NCBI RefSeq assembly: GCF_003259835.1
Contig: NZ_QLMI01000004.1
Coordinates: forward strand, 248,001 to 312,000
DNA length: 64,000 nt
DNA from: Flavobacterium aquaticum
Lineage (GTDB): Bacteria > Bacteroidota > Bacteroidia > Flavobacteriales > Flavobacteriaceae
Direction: 5' to 3'
Numbering within the stretch: the stretch's first letter is position 1; every line of letters begins with the position of its first letter. Shown in pieces: positions 16,648 through 25,665 of this stretch. A model generated the notes under the pieces. That model was not told the origin of the DNA. It saw only the letters and a list, made by a program, of their open reading frames with translations, and searched no databases. Position numbers and translations under genes: made by a program.

Positions 16648-17859
16648 TTAATTCTCTTGATATTTAATAATTCGTGCTGGAACACCAACTACGACAGCAT
16701 TGTCAGGCACATCTTGCAAAACTAATGTTCCTGCTCCAACACTTACATTTTTTCCAATTTTAACATTAGGTATAACAGTGGCTCCAATACCTACTAATGT
16801 TTTTTCTCCCACTGTAACATTTCCACCCAAACAAGCATTTGGCGCTACATGAACATAATCTTCTAATTTACAATCATGCTCTACAATTGCTCCTGTATTG
16901 ATGATACAATGATTTCCAATTATAGCATCTGGATTTACAACTGCAGCTGCCATAATTTGAGTTCCAGGTCCAATCTTGGCAAATTTGGACACAATAGCAT
17001 TGGGATGAATGGTCATAATAAAATTGGTATCTAATGTGGTAACTATTCTTTTTCGAATGGCATTATCGCCAATGGCAACAATACAATTTCGAGCCTGTAA
17101 TTTTTTTCTATTAAAATTCTTCTTGATAGGAATGTCAAACAACGAATCCGATTGGGGTGCATCATCTAAAATTCCTTTGATAACATATTTATTTTCCGAC
17201 AAAAGTACGTCTAAAACCACTTTTCCGTGACCTCCAGCTCCAAAAACATAAACCGAAGTAGTGCCACTAAAAGGTTCTATCGTTGCCGAATTTTGAGCAT
17301 TTATGCCTTCTTTGATTAAAATCTTTTTTACCGTTTTCAAAAGAATTTTCAAATCCAATCCGAAAGAAATATGTTCTACATAAAACACATCCAATTCAAA
17401 TTTGGTTTCCCAATCAATTGCATTTCGCCCATTGATTTGTGCCCAACCTGTAATCCCCGGTTTTACTTCATGACGACGATTTTGATAAGGCGAATACAAA
17501 TGCATATACTGCGTTAATAAAGGTCTTGGACCCACCAAACTCATATCGCCTTTTAGAACATTGAGCAACTGCGGAATTTCGTCCAATGATGTTTTTCTAA
17601 CAAAACGTCCAACGGCAGTTAATCGTTCTGCATCGGATAACAAATTCCCTTTTTTATCTTTTCTATCATTCATGGTTTTAAACTTAATGATGCTAAAAAT
17701 GGCACCATTAAATCCTGGTCGTCTTTGAATAAAAAAAGGTTTGCCCTGATTGGCAAAAAACAACAAAATGGTAATGCATAAAAACACGGGCAGAAGCAGG
17801 ATAAATCCAACCAATGCCAGAATAAAATCTAATATGGGTTTTACTATGTTTTTATACAT
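16648..17859 (-). CDS. Fused initiating sugar-1-phosphate transferase and acetyltransferase (PglC-PglD type)
   Basis: The 403-residue protein joins two enzymes. Residues 1 to about 200 are a short monotopic sugar transferase with one N-terminal membrane helix, FIQRRPGFNGAIFSIIKFKT, SLVGPRPLL and KPGITGWAQINGRN. Residues from about 203 begin a PglD-like domain, VYVFGAGGHGKVVLD, followed by hexapeptide repeats ending in VVGVPARIIKY. I infer that it acetylates the amino sugar and loads it on undecaprenyl phosphate, starting the repeat unit. Campylobacter encodes these as separate PglC and PglD. Confidence 0.88.
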   Translation of the reverse strand: MYKNIVKPILDFILALVGFILLLPVFLCITILLFFANQGKPFFIQRRPGFNGAIFSIIKFKTMNDRKDKKGNLLSDAERLTAVGRFVRKTSLDEIPQLLNVLKGDMSLVGPRPLLTQYMHLYSPYQNRRHEVKPGITGWAQINGRNAIDWETKFELDVFYVEHISFGLDLKILLKTVKKILIKEGINAQNSATIEPFSGTTSVYVFGAGGHGKVVLDVLLSENKYVIKGILDDAPQSDSLFDIPIKKNFNRKKLQARNCIVAIGDNAIRKRIVTTLDTNFIMTIHPNAIVSKFAKIGPGTQIMAAAVVNPDAIIGNHCIINTGAIVEHDCKLEDYVHVAPNACLGGNVTVGEKTLVGIGATVIPNVKIGKNVSVGAGTLVLQDVPDNAVVVGVPARIIKYQEN

Positions 17860-18983
17860 TATTTTAAAATATCTTTATAAAAGGTAAGCCATTGCAACGA
17901 AATTTCATCTGCTGAGAAATGTTCTAATACATACTGTCTTCCGTTTTTACCTAAAACTGTCCTTGTCTCTTCGTTTTGAACCAACAATTTCATTTGATTA
18001 TAAAGTTGATCTACATTTTTAACTTCATGACGTAACCCAGTTTTATTTTCGATAATAGTTTCTGCTAAACCATAGGTATCGCTACAAATTATTGGTAATT
18101 CTAACAACGAAGCTTCTATAACACTTGTCCCAAAACCTTCTCTATAACTTGGTAAACAAAACACATCTGCAGCTTGTAAAACTTCTTGTGGCTTTGGAGT
18201 AGGACCAAAATAAATAATATTTTCGGTTTGAATTTGACGAATTTTCTCTTGCATATTTTCTTCATCAAATCCAATTAAAAGCAATTTCACATTCGGAAAA
18301 TCTGCATGTAGCTTTTGAAATGCTTTTGCTAAATCTAAAATGCCCTTATCGGTATTCATTCTACCTAGAAAAGCAAATACAACATCATTATTTTGAAAGT
18401 TCAGTTGTTCGCGATACAAATTTCTAATTTCTGAAGAAGGATTGAACTTTTGCACATCTACTCCACTAATGGAACCTTTTCCTAAAACCTTAGAATTTTT
18501 ATCGGTTATAATTTTATTAGCAATTAAAAATTGACGTTGCGACTGACCATCGACCAAAATATGAGTGGTAAACCAAACCAACAGTCGGTCTAAAAACTTT
18601 AAAAATTGTTTTTTAAAACCTGATTGTGTGTGCCAAACTTGTCCAGTAAAAATATGAATTCGGGTTGGAATTCTAGAGAGCCAAGAACTCATCATTGCTA
18701 ACAAACCTGCTTTTGGCGTAACGGAATGAACCACATGAAACGATTCTTTTTTAAAGAAAAAATACAACTGAATTAAAGCTAAGAAATCTTTTAAAGGATT
18801 GATGCTTCTGTGAATTGCAATATGTTTGGTGTTTTTTACAAACGGAACTTCAAAATCAGCTTGTGTTTCAAAATTAGCTACTAAAGTAATATCAAACTCT
18901 TTTGAAAGGTATTCAAAATGTTTAATTAAAAATACTTTGGCAGTAATGGGTGCCGAAACTACAAAACAGATTTTTTTCTTCAT
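17859..18983 (-). CDS. Glycosyltransferase family 4 (PglA-like)
   Basis: The 374-residue GT-B enzyme has HSVTPKAGLLAMMSSW and HIFTGQVWHT in the acceptor half and FLGRMNTDKGILDLAKAF plus SYREGFGTSVIEASLLELP in the donor half. This layout resembles PglA and related enzymes that add the second sugar to a lipid-linked bacillosamine. The position next to the PglC-PglD fusion supports that role. Donor specificity is inferred only. Confidence 0.8.
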   Translation of the reverse strand: MKKKICFVVSAPITAKVFLIKHFEYLSKEFDITLVANFETQADFEVPFVKNTKHIAIHRSINPLKDFLALIQLYFFFKKESFHVVHSVTPKAGLLAMMSSWLSRIPTRIHIFTGQVWHTQSGFKKQFLKFLDRLLVWFTTHILVDGQSQRQFLIANKIITDKNSKVLGKGSISGVDVQKFNPSSEIRNLYREQLNFQNNDVVFAFLGRMNTDKGILDLAKAFQKLHADFPNVKLLLIGFDEENMQEKIRQIQTENIIYFGPTPKPQEVLQAADVFCLPSYREGFGTSVIEASLLELPIICSDTYGLAETIIENKTGLRHEVKNVDQLYNQMKLLVQNEETRTVLGKNGRQYVLEHFSADEISLQWLTFYKDILK

Positions 18984-19963
18984 TAACTTTTTCTATTCAA
19001 AAATCGGTACAAAGGTAAAGCTAATTTTAAAAGTAAAGAATGCTTTAAGAATAAGATTCGAAATAGATTTTTAGAACGATCAAACAGTTTGTGGTTTACA
19101 AAAAACAACTTTTTAGCTTTTAAATATTCTATTTTTAAAAGAATAGTTTTATAATCTGATTGGTTCTTAATCATTTGAACAACTAAAGTAGCTGTTAAAA
19201 AACCCAAACGCTCTTTAAAAAAAGCATCTTGATTCGCAGATTTTAAATACAATTGATTGGTGATCACCATAACGCGTTCAATATCATTTTGCATTTTTTC
19301 TTTTTTAGCAAGACTACTATTTCGAGTAATCGAATTGGGTGTTTGCAAAAATTGCCCAACAATGGTTTCAACTGCTAACATTCGTTTCGCTTGAAGAAAA
19401 ACACGGGTGTTGAATTCAAAATCTTCGATATAAAGCTGTTCTTCAAAAAAAAGTTGATTGTTTCGTAAAAAATCTGTGCTATATAATTTATTACAAGCCG
19501 AATTAGCATAACGAACCTTTTGATAATAGCCTATTCCATCCAAAACCAAAGCATTTGAAGAATTAGAAAGGGTATAACAAACGGCTCCATTTTCTAAAAC
19601 ACCTTGAGCTCCAAATTCCAAAACCTCAACTTGAGATGCAATTGCTTGATTTACAATTTGACTTAATGTATTAGGAACCAAATAATCATCTGCATCTAAG
19701 AAAAGTAAAAAAGTTCCTTTTGCATTTAAGATTCCTGTATTTCTGGCACCGCCAAGTCCTTTATTTTTTTGGGATATAACTTTTAAATTAGCAACATCTT
19801 GAAAGTGCGACTTTATGGTTTTCACACTATCATCGGGTGATTCATCATCAACAATAATAATTTCATAAGCAGAAGCTTCCAAATCATTTTGAATGACAGA
19901 ATTAATGCAACGAATTACATATTTTTCAACATTATAAACCGGGATAATGACACTTAATTTCAT
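18983..19963 (-). CDS. Glycosyltransferase family 2
   Basis: The 326-residue GT-A enzyme opens with KLSVIIPVYNVEKYVIRCI. It has IIIVDDESPDDSV, GLGGARNTGI and LFLDADDYLVPNTL, covering the UDP-binding and DXD motifs. It shares its start base region with the GT4 stop, indicating coupling. It presumably extends the exopolysaccharide repeat unit. The C-terminal part is basic and hydrophobic and may touch the membrane. Confidence 0.82.
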   Translation of the reverse strand: MKLSVIIPVYNVEKYVIRCINSVIQNDLEASAYEIIIVDDESPDDSVKTIKSHFQDVANLKVISQKNKGLGGARNTGILNAKGTFLLFLDADDYLVPNTLSQIVNQAIASQVEVLEFGAQGVLENGAVCYTLSNSSNALVLDGIGYYQKVRYANSACNKLYSTDFLRNNQLFFEEQLYIEDFEFNTRVFLQAKRMLAVETIVGQFLQTPNSITRNSSLAKKEKMQNDIERVMVITNQLYLKSANQDAFFKERLGFLTATLVVQMIKNQSDYKTILLKIEYLKAKKLFFVNHKLFDRSKNLFRILFLKHSLLLKLALPLYRFLNRKS

Positions 19964-19964
19964 T

Positions 19965-21056
19965 TTACTTAACTAGAATTACGTTAAAAATATAAGTAAA
20001 CATGAAATACAGCAATAATACGGCACCAACCATTCGATGATGTTGTTTAAAAAGTTGTTCTTTTAGAATTGGATAAAAAATGATAATAGCTAGCATGAAC
20101 CATGACAAATATGCAAATCTATTGGTAAAATTAGCTCTAATAACCAAAACCCAAAACGCATTAGTTATCAAATACATATTAAAAAGTTGCTCATACAACT
20201 TATCTGAAAAGTTCTTTTTGAATAGGTAATACCAACCCGCGAAAACTCCAGTGGCACTATAAATTAAGAAATCCCAACGAAATCCTGTTTTTGTTATGGC
20301 TTCATCTATTTCATCTGTAAAATACTGTTCAAATCTTCTATCGTTTATTCCTAACGATTCTATATATTCCACAAAAAAGTTACCTACTGCTAGTGAAACT
20401 AAAATGGTAGTTAACCAAATAAAAATATAGGTTTGCGATTTGGTATAAAAACTTGAAACTATAAATGCAAAAACGGGTAAAACCATAGTTTTATGGAAAG
20501 AAATTGCAACTAGTAACAAGGCATACAGAACTATTTTCTTGTCTTTAAAAGCTAATGCTAATAAAAAAAGAGACGTTGCTAATCCGTTTCTGATTCCATT
20601 TGTACCATAAGCCCAAAAAGAAAAGGACACAACTAAAGCAAAAAATGCATAAAACCAATACTCTTTAAACCATTTAATAGAGAGAATATAAAGTGGAATG
20701 ATATAAATTAAAGCACAAGTAAAAAAGAAAGCCTCAACAGACATTACTTTAGTGCAAAATTCTAAAAACCAATAAAAACCATAATCTTCGGTTACTTCTA
20801 AGGGATTTCCATCTAAATATCGCTCAAAGGAATAGGCATACATGGTCATATCTACGAAAACACTATGAATAGGTCTAAAACCCATGTAAAGCAGAACAAA
20901 AACCAAAGACAAATAACCAAAAATTTTTAAAAATCGTGTATTTCTTGCATCATCGATTTCTAAAATAACAGCGTGTAGCAAAATGCCTATCAAAAAAACC
21001 AATAAAATTTGATAGTAAAAAAAAGTATAGTGTTCTATTGGTATGAAATCAAACAT
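19965..21056 (-). CDS. EpsG-family membrane protein, likely polysaccharide polymerase (Wzy)
   Basis: The 363-residue protein is mostly hydrophobic, with about ten membrane segments. Motifs such as MGFRPIHSVFVDMTMYA and GTNGIRNGLATSLFLLAL are characteristic of the EpsG family. In Wzx/Wzy systems this type of protein joins repeat units on the periplasmic face. It is the only Wzy candidate in the locus. Its neighbours are glycosyltransferases on both sides with 1-2 base spacing. Confidence 0.82.
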   Translation of the reverse strand: MFDFIPIEHYTFFYYQILLVFLIGILLHAVILEIDDARNTRFLKIFGYLSLVFVLLYMGFRPIHSVFVDMTMYAYSFERYLDGNPLEVTEDYGFYWFLEFCTKVMSVEAFFFTCALIYIIPLYILSIKWFKEYWFYAFFALVVSFSFWAYGTNGIRNGLATSLFLLALAFKDKKIVLYALLLVAISFHKTMVLPVFAFIVSSFYTKSQTYIFIWLTTILVSLAVGNFFVEYIESLGINDRRFEQYFTDEIDEAITKTGFRWDFLIYSATGVFAGWYYLFKKNFSDKLYEQLFNMYLITNAFWVLVIRANFTNRFAYLSWFMLAIIIFYPILKEQLFKQHHRMVGAVLLLYFMFTYIFNVILVK

Positions 21057-22118
21057 TTAAGATAATAGCTGCTGTTTCAAAGGTAAATATTTTTCCATCA
21101 AATTTTTATATGCAGTTGTATTTGATGAATTTAAGCTTTCAAAAGCTTCGTTAATACTTTCTAAATCGAAATTCTTAATTAAAATTACCGGTGCTTGCTC
21201 TTTAATCCATTCGTATGAAGCACTAATTTTATGGTTGTTATTTAAGAAAACTAAACAAGGTGTATTTGTTATGTAAGAAAAAATCATTCCATGTAATCTA
21301 TCTGTAATTACAAGTTCTGAAGATTTGTATTGATTCCAAATTTTGTTTAATTCTTCATCTAATTGTTGCTCAGATAAATTCCCTTTATTAATATGAGTAT
21401 CATAAAATGAAACATTAGAAAAAGTTTCTTTTGCCCAATTAATTAACGATTCATTCTGTTCAGAAGTTAATAATTTTTCGTCATCTGCTCTTAAACTTAA
21501 TGTAACGCCATTGCGTGTGATTTGAGGTTGCGATTTATCTAAACTCAATACAATATCTGGTGTTAAAAACACTTTCACTTTTGGAAAATGACGTTGCATT
21601 AATTCAAAAGATTGCTGTTCTCTAACAAAAAAACTCAAGTTAGAATGTTTACTGTAGACAGAAATTGCTTTTGCTAGACTTTTTTTCCCTTTAGGAGAAT
21701 TTGAAAAATCAAAAGTTTGTGGAAACGAAATAATTTTATTGTTTGGAAAAGACGCAATAACTAACTGACGTAAAGTTTCTATTTGATCATACAAATCTCC
21801 AAAATTTCCACCACCAACAGTTGTAATGCAATCTGACGGATTCAAAATAGATTTTGCAAAGACAATTCCTTCAATAGTTTTATTTATTGAAATAAGAACT
21901 ACTTTATGATTGGGTAATGTGTTTTGAATAAATTTTTCTTGTGCATAAGTGATGGCTACATCGCCAAGATTACTATAATTTGCCGCTAAAAAAATAAAAA
22001 CTTTTGAATCTTCTTTTTTTAAGTTTTGAGTCGAGAAAATGGTCGCACTTTTAAACTTTTGTAAAAAAAGAAGTATTCTAATTTTTAAATAGTAAGGAAT
22101 GTATTTCTTTAAAAACAT
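21057..22118 (-). CDS. Polysaccharide pyruvyl transferase family protein, second copy
   Basis: The 353-residue protein contains NLGDVAITYAQEKF, VGGGNFGDLY near residue 95, KIISFPQTFDFS, and ITDRLHGMIFSYITNTPCLVF. These fit the CsaB/WcaK type of the PS_pyruv_trans family. It could add a pyruvate ketal to the exopolysaccharide repeat. Similarity to the 5124-5945 product is only at family level, so this is not a recent duplication. Confidence 0.78.
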   Translation of the reverse strand: MFLKKYIPYYLKIRILLFLQKFKSATIFSTQNLKKEDSKVFIFLAANYSNLGDVAITYAQEKFIQNTLPNHKVVLISINKTIEGIVFAKSILNPSDCITTVGGGNFGDLYDQIETLRQLVIASFPNNKIISFPQTFDFSNSPKGKKSLAKAISVYSKHSNLSFFVREQQSFELMQRHFPKVKVFLTPDIVLSLDKSQPQITRNGVTLSLRADDEKLLTSEQNESLINWAKETFSNVSFYDTHINKGNLSEQQLDEELNKIWNQYKSSELVITDRLHGMIFSYITNTPCLVFLNNNHKISASYEWIKEQAPVILIKNFDLESINEAFESLNSSNTTAYKNLMEKYLPLKQQLLS

Positions 22119-23120
22119 TTATTTGATGATTTTTAAAATCAGGTACAAAAGTAAAGCTCTTTTTTGTGAAATAATAGTTTTATAAACAGAATCCAATTTA
22201 CTATTTGGCTTGTAAAACGGTATTAATCTTTGTGTTTCGGGATGTACAATCATGGTTTTTAAATGATTGTACTTTTGATTTTCAGTTAAATTATTTTTAA
22301 ATGCAAACAAATTATTAGCACAATATCGAATTCCTAAAAGCAAACTATTCGCCAGTAATTCATTAGAATGATTAATTTCCCACTTATTAAAGAACTTTTT
22401 TAAACATTCATTCTTTTTCAAATACAAGTCAAATGAATTCGCATGAAATGTTTTTATCAATGTTGTGGTAGGTCGATTTGCGTAATGATACAGCGGTTTA
22501 TTTATAAAATGAATGCTATTTACTGAAGAAAAAACGGGAGCATTAAACAAAATATCTTCAACAAGAGAAACCCCTTTTTCAAATTTAAAATTATGTTGCT
22601 TTAAAAAATCGATAGCGTAAAATTTATTCCAAGCATAACCTAATAATCCAATAGTATTATTGGTTACAGTTGTATTTTTATTTTCAATATTTATTACTTC
22701 ATATTCATGAACAATTGATTCGGAAGAAATAAGATTTCCACTTTTATCTTCTGTATCTAAAAAATAGCCAAAAACAACAACAGGTACATTTTCTTTCTCA
22801 ATTTTATCAATACATAAAGTCAATAAATCTGATTCAATGAAATCATCGCTATCCATAAAATACACATAATCGCCTTGCGCTCTTTCTAATCCAAAATTAC
22901 GAGCATCAGACAAACCTCCATTTTCCTTATGAAAAATTTTCAATCTGGAATCTGAAGCGTATTTTTCAATTTTTTGAATACTGTTGTCTTTTGTTCCATC
23001 ATTAATAATTAACAATTCGAAATTTGCATAGGTTTGCTGAAGAACACTCAAAACCGCCTTTTCAATGTAATTTTCTACATTGTAAACGGGCATAATAATG
23101 GAAATTAGTTTCGTGTTCAT
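22119..23120 (-). CDS. Glycosyltransferase family 2
   Basis: The 333-residue GT-A enzyme has SIIMPVYNVENYIEKAV, LLIINDGTKDNS, GGLSDARNFGLERA and YFMDSDDFIESDLL. The motif set is close to that of the 18983-19963 product, but the C-termini differ. It starts 2 bases after the upstream GT4 stop. It probably adds another sugar to the repeat unit; donor unknown. Confidence 0.82.
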   Translation of the reverse strand: MNTKLISIIMPVYNVENYIEKAVLSVLQQTYANFELLIINDGTKDNSIQKIEKYASDSRLKIFHKENGGLSDARNFGLERAQGDYVYFMDSDDFIESDLLTLCIDKIEKENVPVVVFGYFLDTEDKSGNLISSESIVHEYEVINIENKNTTVTNNTIGLLGYAWNKFYAIDFLKQHNFKFEKGVSLVEDILFNAPVFSSVNSIHFINKPLYHYANRPTTTLIKTFHANSFDLYLKKNECLKKFFNKWEINHSNELLANSLLLGIRYCANNLFAFKNNLTENQKYNHLKTMIVHPETQRLIPFYKPNSKLDSVYKTIISQKRALLLYLILKIIK

Positions 23121-23122
23121 GA

Positions 23123-24244
23123 TTAAATAGTATCAAATAAATGTTCAACAGAATGTGTTGAATTTTGAGCTTTTAAATATACAGCCCTCTCTTTTGCCTT
23201 TAGTTTTAATAGATTTAATTCCTCTGATTTGGTTATTAATTCTACCAATCCTTTATATAAATCTTCTGTTGTATTTGGAACTATTTTACCAAACTTTCCT
23301 TTGTCTAAAATTTCGTTCATTCCTGGGCAATCGGTTGTTAAAACTGGAATTTCTAAAGCTAATGCTTCAATTATAGCAGAGTTGTATCCTTCGGTAAAAG
23401 AAGAGCAAACGTACAAATCTGCTATAGCCAAATAAGGATACGGATTTTCTTTAAACCCTAACAATTGCACATAATTTTCTAGCTTATCTTTTTTAATGAT
23501 TGCATTTAATTTTGAAGCTAATTCCCCATCACCAATTAGATATAATTTGAATTTAATATCTGTTGAAGAAGCTATTCGTTTTACAATTTGAATCAATCGC
23601 TCGTAACCTTTCACTTCAATAAGTCGACCAATAGAGACAATATTTAGAGTTTTACTATCAAATTCAATATCAAAACTCACTTCTTGCGATTTTTGCTCAA
23701 TAAAACTAAAGTCAATCGTATTTTCAATAACAAGTGTTTTATTTTCTAATTGAGGAAAAATATGTAACAAAGAATTTTTAACCTCTTGAGAAACGCAAAC
23801 AATATTATTAAATGACTGATACGCATTTTTAGTTTCTTCAAAAGTTCTAAAAGTTCGGGATAGTAATTCGGGAGTTGCTTTCGTATGTAACCAAGCTATT
23901 TTTTTAACTTTTGGATTGGTGATTCCAGATAAAATTCGAGTAGGAACATGTTCTAAATAAGCAACTACAATATCATAATCATTAACTTTTAATCTATTTG
24001 CCAAAAACGAAGCCGGAATTATTTTTTGCAAAACAGAATAACCTCTAAACACTTTTGAGAACCAATAAAAATGTTTGATTACTGGATGTAATAGTTTTTT
24101 ATTAATTCCTTCTTTAAAAATAGTGAATAAAGTTACCTGATACTTATCTTTAGGCAAAGCATTAACGAGATGAACCAAAACACGTTCGGCTCCTCCACCT
24201 TTTAAGTCGGGATGAATAAATAATATTTTTTTTAACGCATCCAT
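23123..24244 (-). CDS. Glycosyltransferase family 4
   Basis: The 373-residue GT-B enzyme begins ILFIHPDLKGGGAERVLVHL, the glycine-rich acceptor motif common in GT4 enzymes. It has IGRLIEVKGYERLIQI and SSFTEGYNSAIIEALALEIP in the donor half. It overlaps the flippase gene by 13 bases. It is likely one of the cytoplasmic chain-building enzymes of the exopolysaccharide. Confidence 0.83.
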   Translation of the reverse strand: MDALKKILFIHPDLKGGGAERVLVHLVNALPKDKYQVTLFTIFKEGINKKLLHPVIKHFYWFSKVFRGYSVLQKIIPASFLANRLKVNDYDIVVAYLEHVPTRILSGITNPKVKKIAWLHTKATPELLSRTFRTFEETKNAYQSFNNIVCVSQEVKNSLLHIFPQLENKTLVIENTIDFSFIEQKSQEVSFDIEFDSKTLNIVSIGRLIEVKGYERLIQIVKRIASSTDIKFKLYLIGDGELASKLNAIIKKDKLENYVQLLGFKENPYPYLAIADLYVCSSFTEGYNSAIIEALALEIPVLTTDCPGMNEILDKGKFGKIVPNTTEDLYKGLVELITKSEELNLLKLKAKERAVYLKAQNSTHSVEHLFDTI

Positions 24245-25665
24245 TTCTTCAAATACTTATTGTAAACTATTTGCAATTCTGATTGTAACAAAAAACAACT
24301 TATGACTAGTGCTACTAAAGGTAGCCAAAAAATTCCGTAAGGTAATTCCAAAAACATTATTACAGATAAAACCATAAAAACACCAAATAAAACAAAAAAT
24401 GTAGCAAATGGAAATACTATTTTAATATACTTTTTGGTTTCAAAAAATCGGAAAAGAAATAAGAAAAAATAACCAAAAAATATTGCTATTGCTGCTCCTA
24501 ACAATTCTAAAACTGGGATAAGAAAATACGAAAGTAATAATACAATTATCCCACTTATTAAGCTGCTTAAAAAAATACTTTTTGTTTTTTTTGCACCTAA
24601 ATAAATAGTTCCATAAAAACCACTTAATGCGTTAAATAAGATAGCCAACAATAAAACAGAGGTATAACGCCATGAATCATAAAACGTTATATCAACAAAA
24701 TAAGTTAAAAACAGCTGATTAATACACAATAAATTAATAGAAATTATAAACAAATATTTTACATACTTTTTAAAAATGGCACTGTAATAATCATCTTTAT
24801 CTTCCCTATTATAATTTTCAATTGCTTTTTCTTGCCAAGCCAAATAAAACACATTTACAAGTAGCAAAACAATTGTAGGAAACTTAAATGCAATAGCAAA
24901 AATACCATTTGAAGCCACTCCTAAAAAAAGAACAATCAAATAGCGATTTGCTGAAGATATTGCCCACCAAGACAAACTATTTGGCACTAACGGTATAGAA
25001 TAAAAGAGTAATTCTTTTGCTACTTGAAAACTATAATATTTACCGTGAATATAGCCAAACACTTTATTTCTAAACACAATAAATACAGTTGAAAAAAAAG
25101 CTGCAATAATATTAGAATAAAGTAATCCTTCTATTTTTTTATCATAAAAAACCAAAAAAAGAATGGCAAGAAATACATATAAAAAAGTGTAAAAAACACT
25201 AGACAAAACATATCCTTTATTGTCTGCAATAGCCCTTTGAAATTGTTGAAATAGTAAGAAAAAAGACTGAAATCCTAATAAAAATAAAAGCTCTTTATAA
25301 AATAAAAAAGGATAGAAGTTTTGGAAAATTAAAACTCCAACAATTGCTATAAAAATGGAAACTAGCAAAATAAAACTCGAAGTTGTTAATACCCTTGCTT
25401 TATTTTCAAACTGATTATTTTCTATTAACCATCTTAAAACAGCATCAGTTAATTGAAGTGTTACTATAGGAGTTAATAAACTAATGGTTGTTAAAAACAA
25501 ATCAAAAACACCTACATCTTCTCTTGAAAGATAAAATGTAGTAAAAAAAACCAAAATGAAGCTAAGCCCTTTTGAGGCTAAATTCCCAATGGAGTATAAC
25601 AGTGTGTTTTTTAATAAACTATTTGATTTGGTTTCCAAAATTAGATTTTTACAATCTTCCGTCAA
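24232..25665 (-). CDS. wzx: Oligosaccharide flippase (Wzx, MOP superfamily)
   Basis: The protein of up to 477 residues has about 12-14 hydrophobic segments and the N-terminal pattern LLKNTLLYSIGNLASKGLSF typical of polysaccharide flippases. It should flip the undecaprenyl-linked repeat unit to the periplasm for polymerisation by the EpsG-like protein. The longest reading starts at TTG 25665 inside the upstream gene. A second TTG at residue 10 (25638), just after the upstream stop at 25649, is an equally likely start. Confidence 0.85.
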   Translation of the reverse strand: MTEDCKNLILETKSNSLLKNTLLYSIGNLASKGLSFILVFFTTFYLSREDVGVFDLFLTTISLLTPIVTLQLTDAVLRWLIENNQFENKARVLTTSSFILLVSIFIAIVGVLIFQNFYPFLFYKELLFLLGFQSFFLLFQQFQRAIADNKGYVLSSVFYTFLYVFLAILFLVFYDKKIEGLLYSNIIAAFFSTVFIVFRNKVFGYIHGKYYSFQVAKELLFYSIPLVPNSLSWWAISSANRYLIVLFLGVASNGIFAIAFKFPTIVLLLVNVFYLAWQEKAIENYNREDKDDYYSAIFKKYVKYLFIISINLLCINQLFLTYFVDITFYDSWRYTSVLLLAILFNALSGFYGTIYLGAKKTKSIFLSSLISGIIVLLLSYFLIPVLELLGAAIAIFFGYFFLFLFRFFETKKYIKIVFPFATFFVLFGVFMVLSVIMFLELPYGIFWLPLVALVISCFLLQSELQIVYNKYLKKWMR

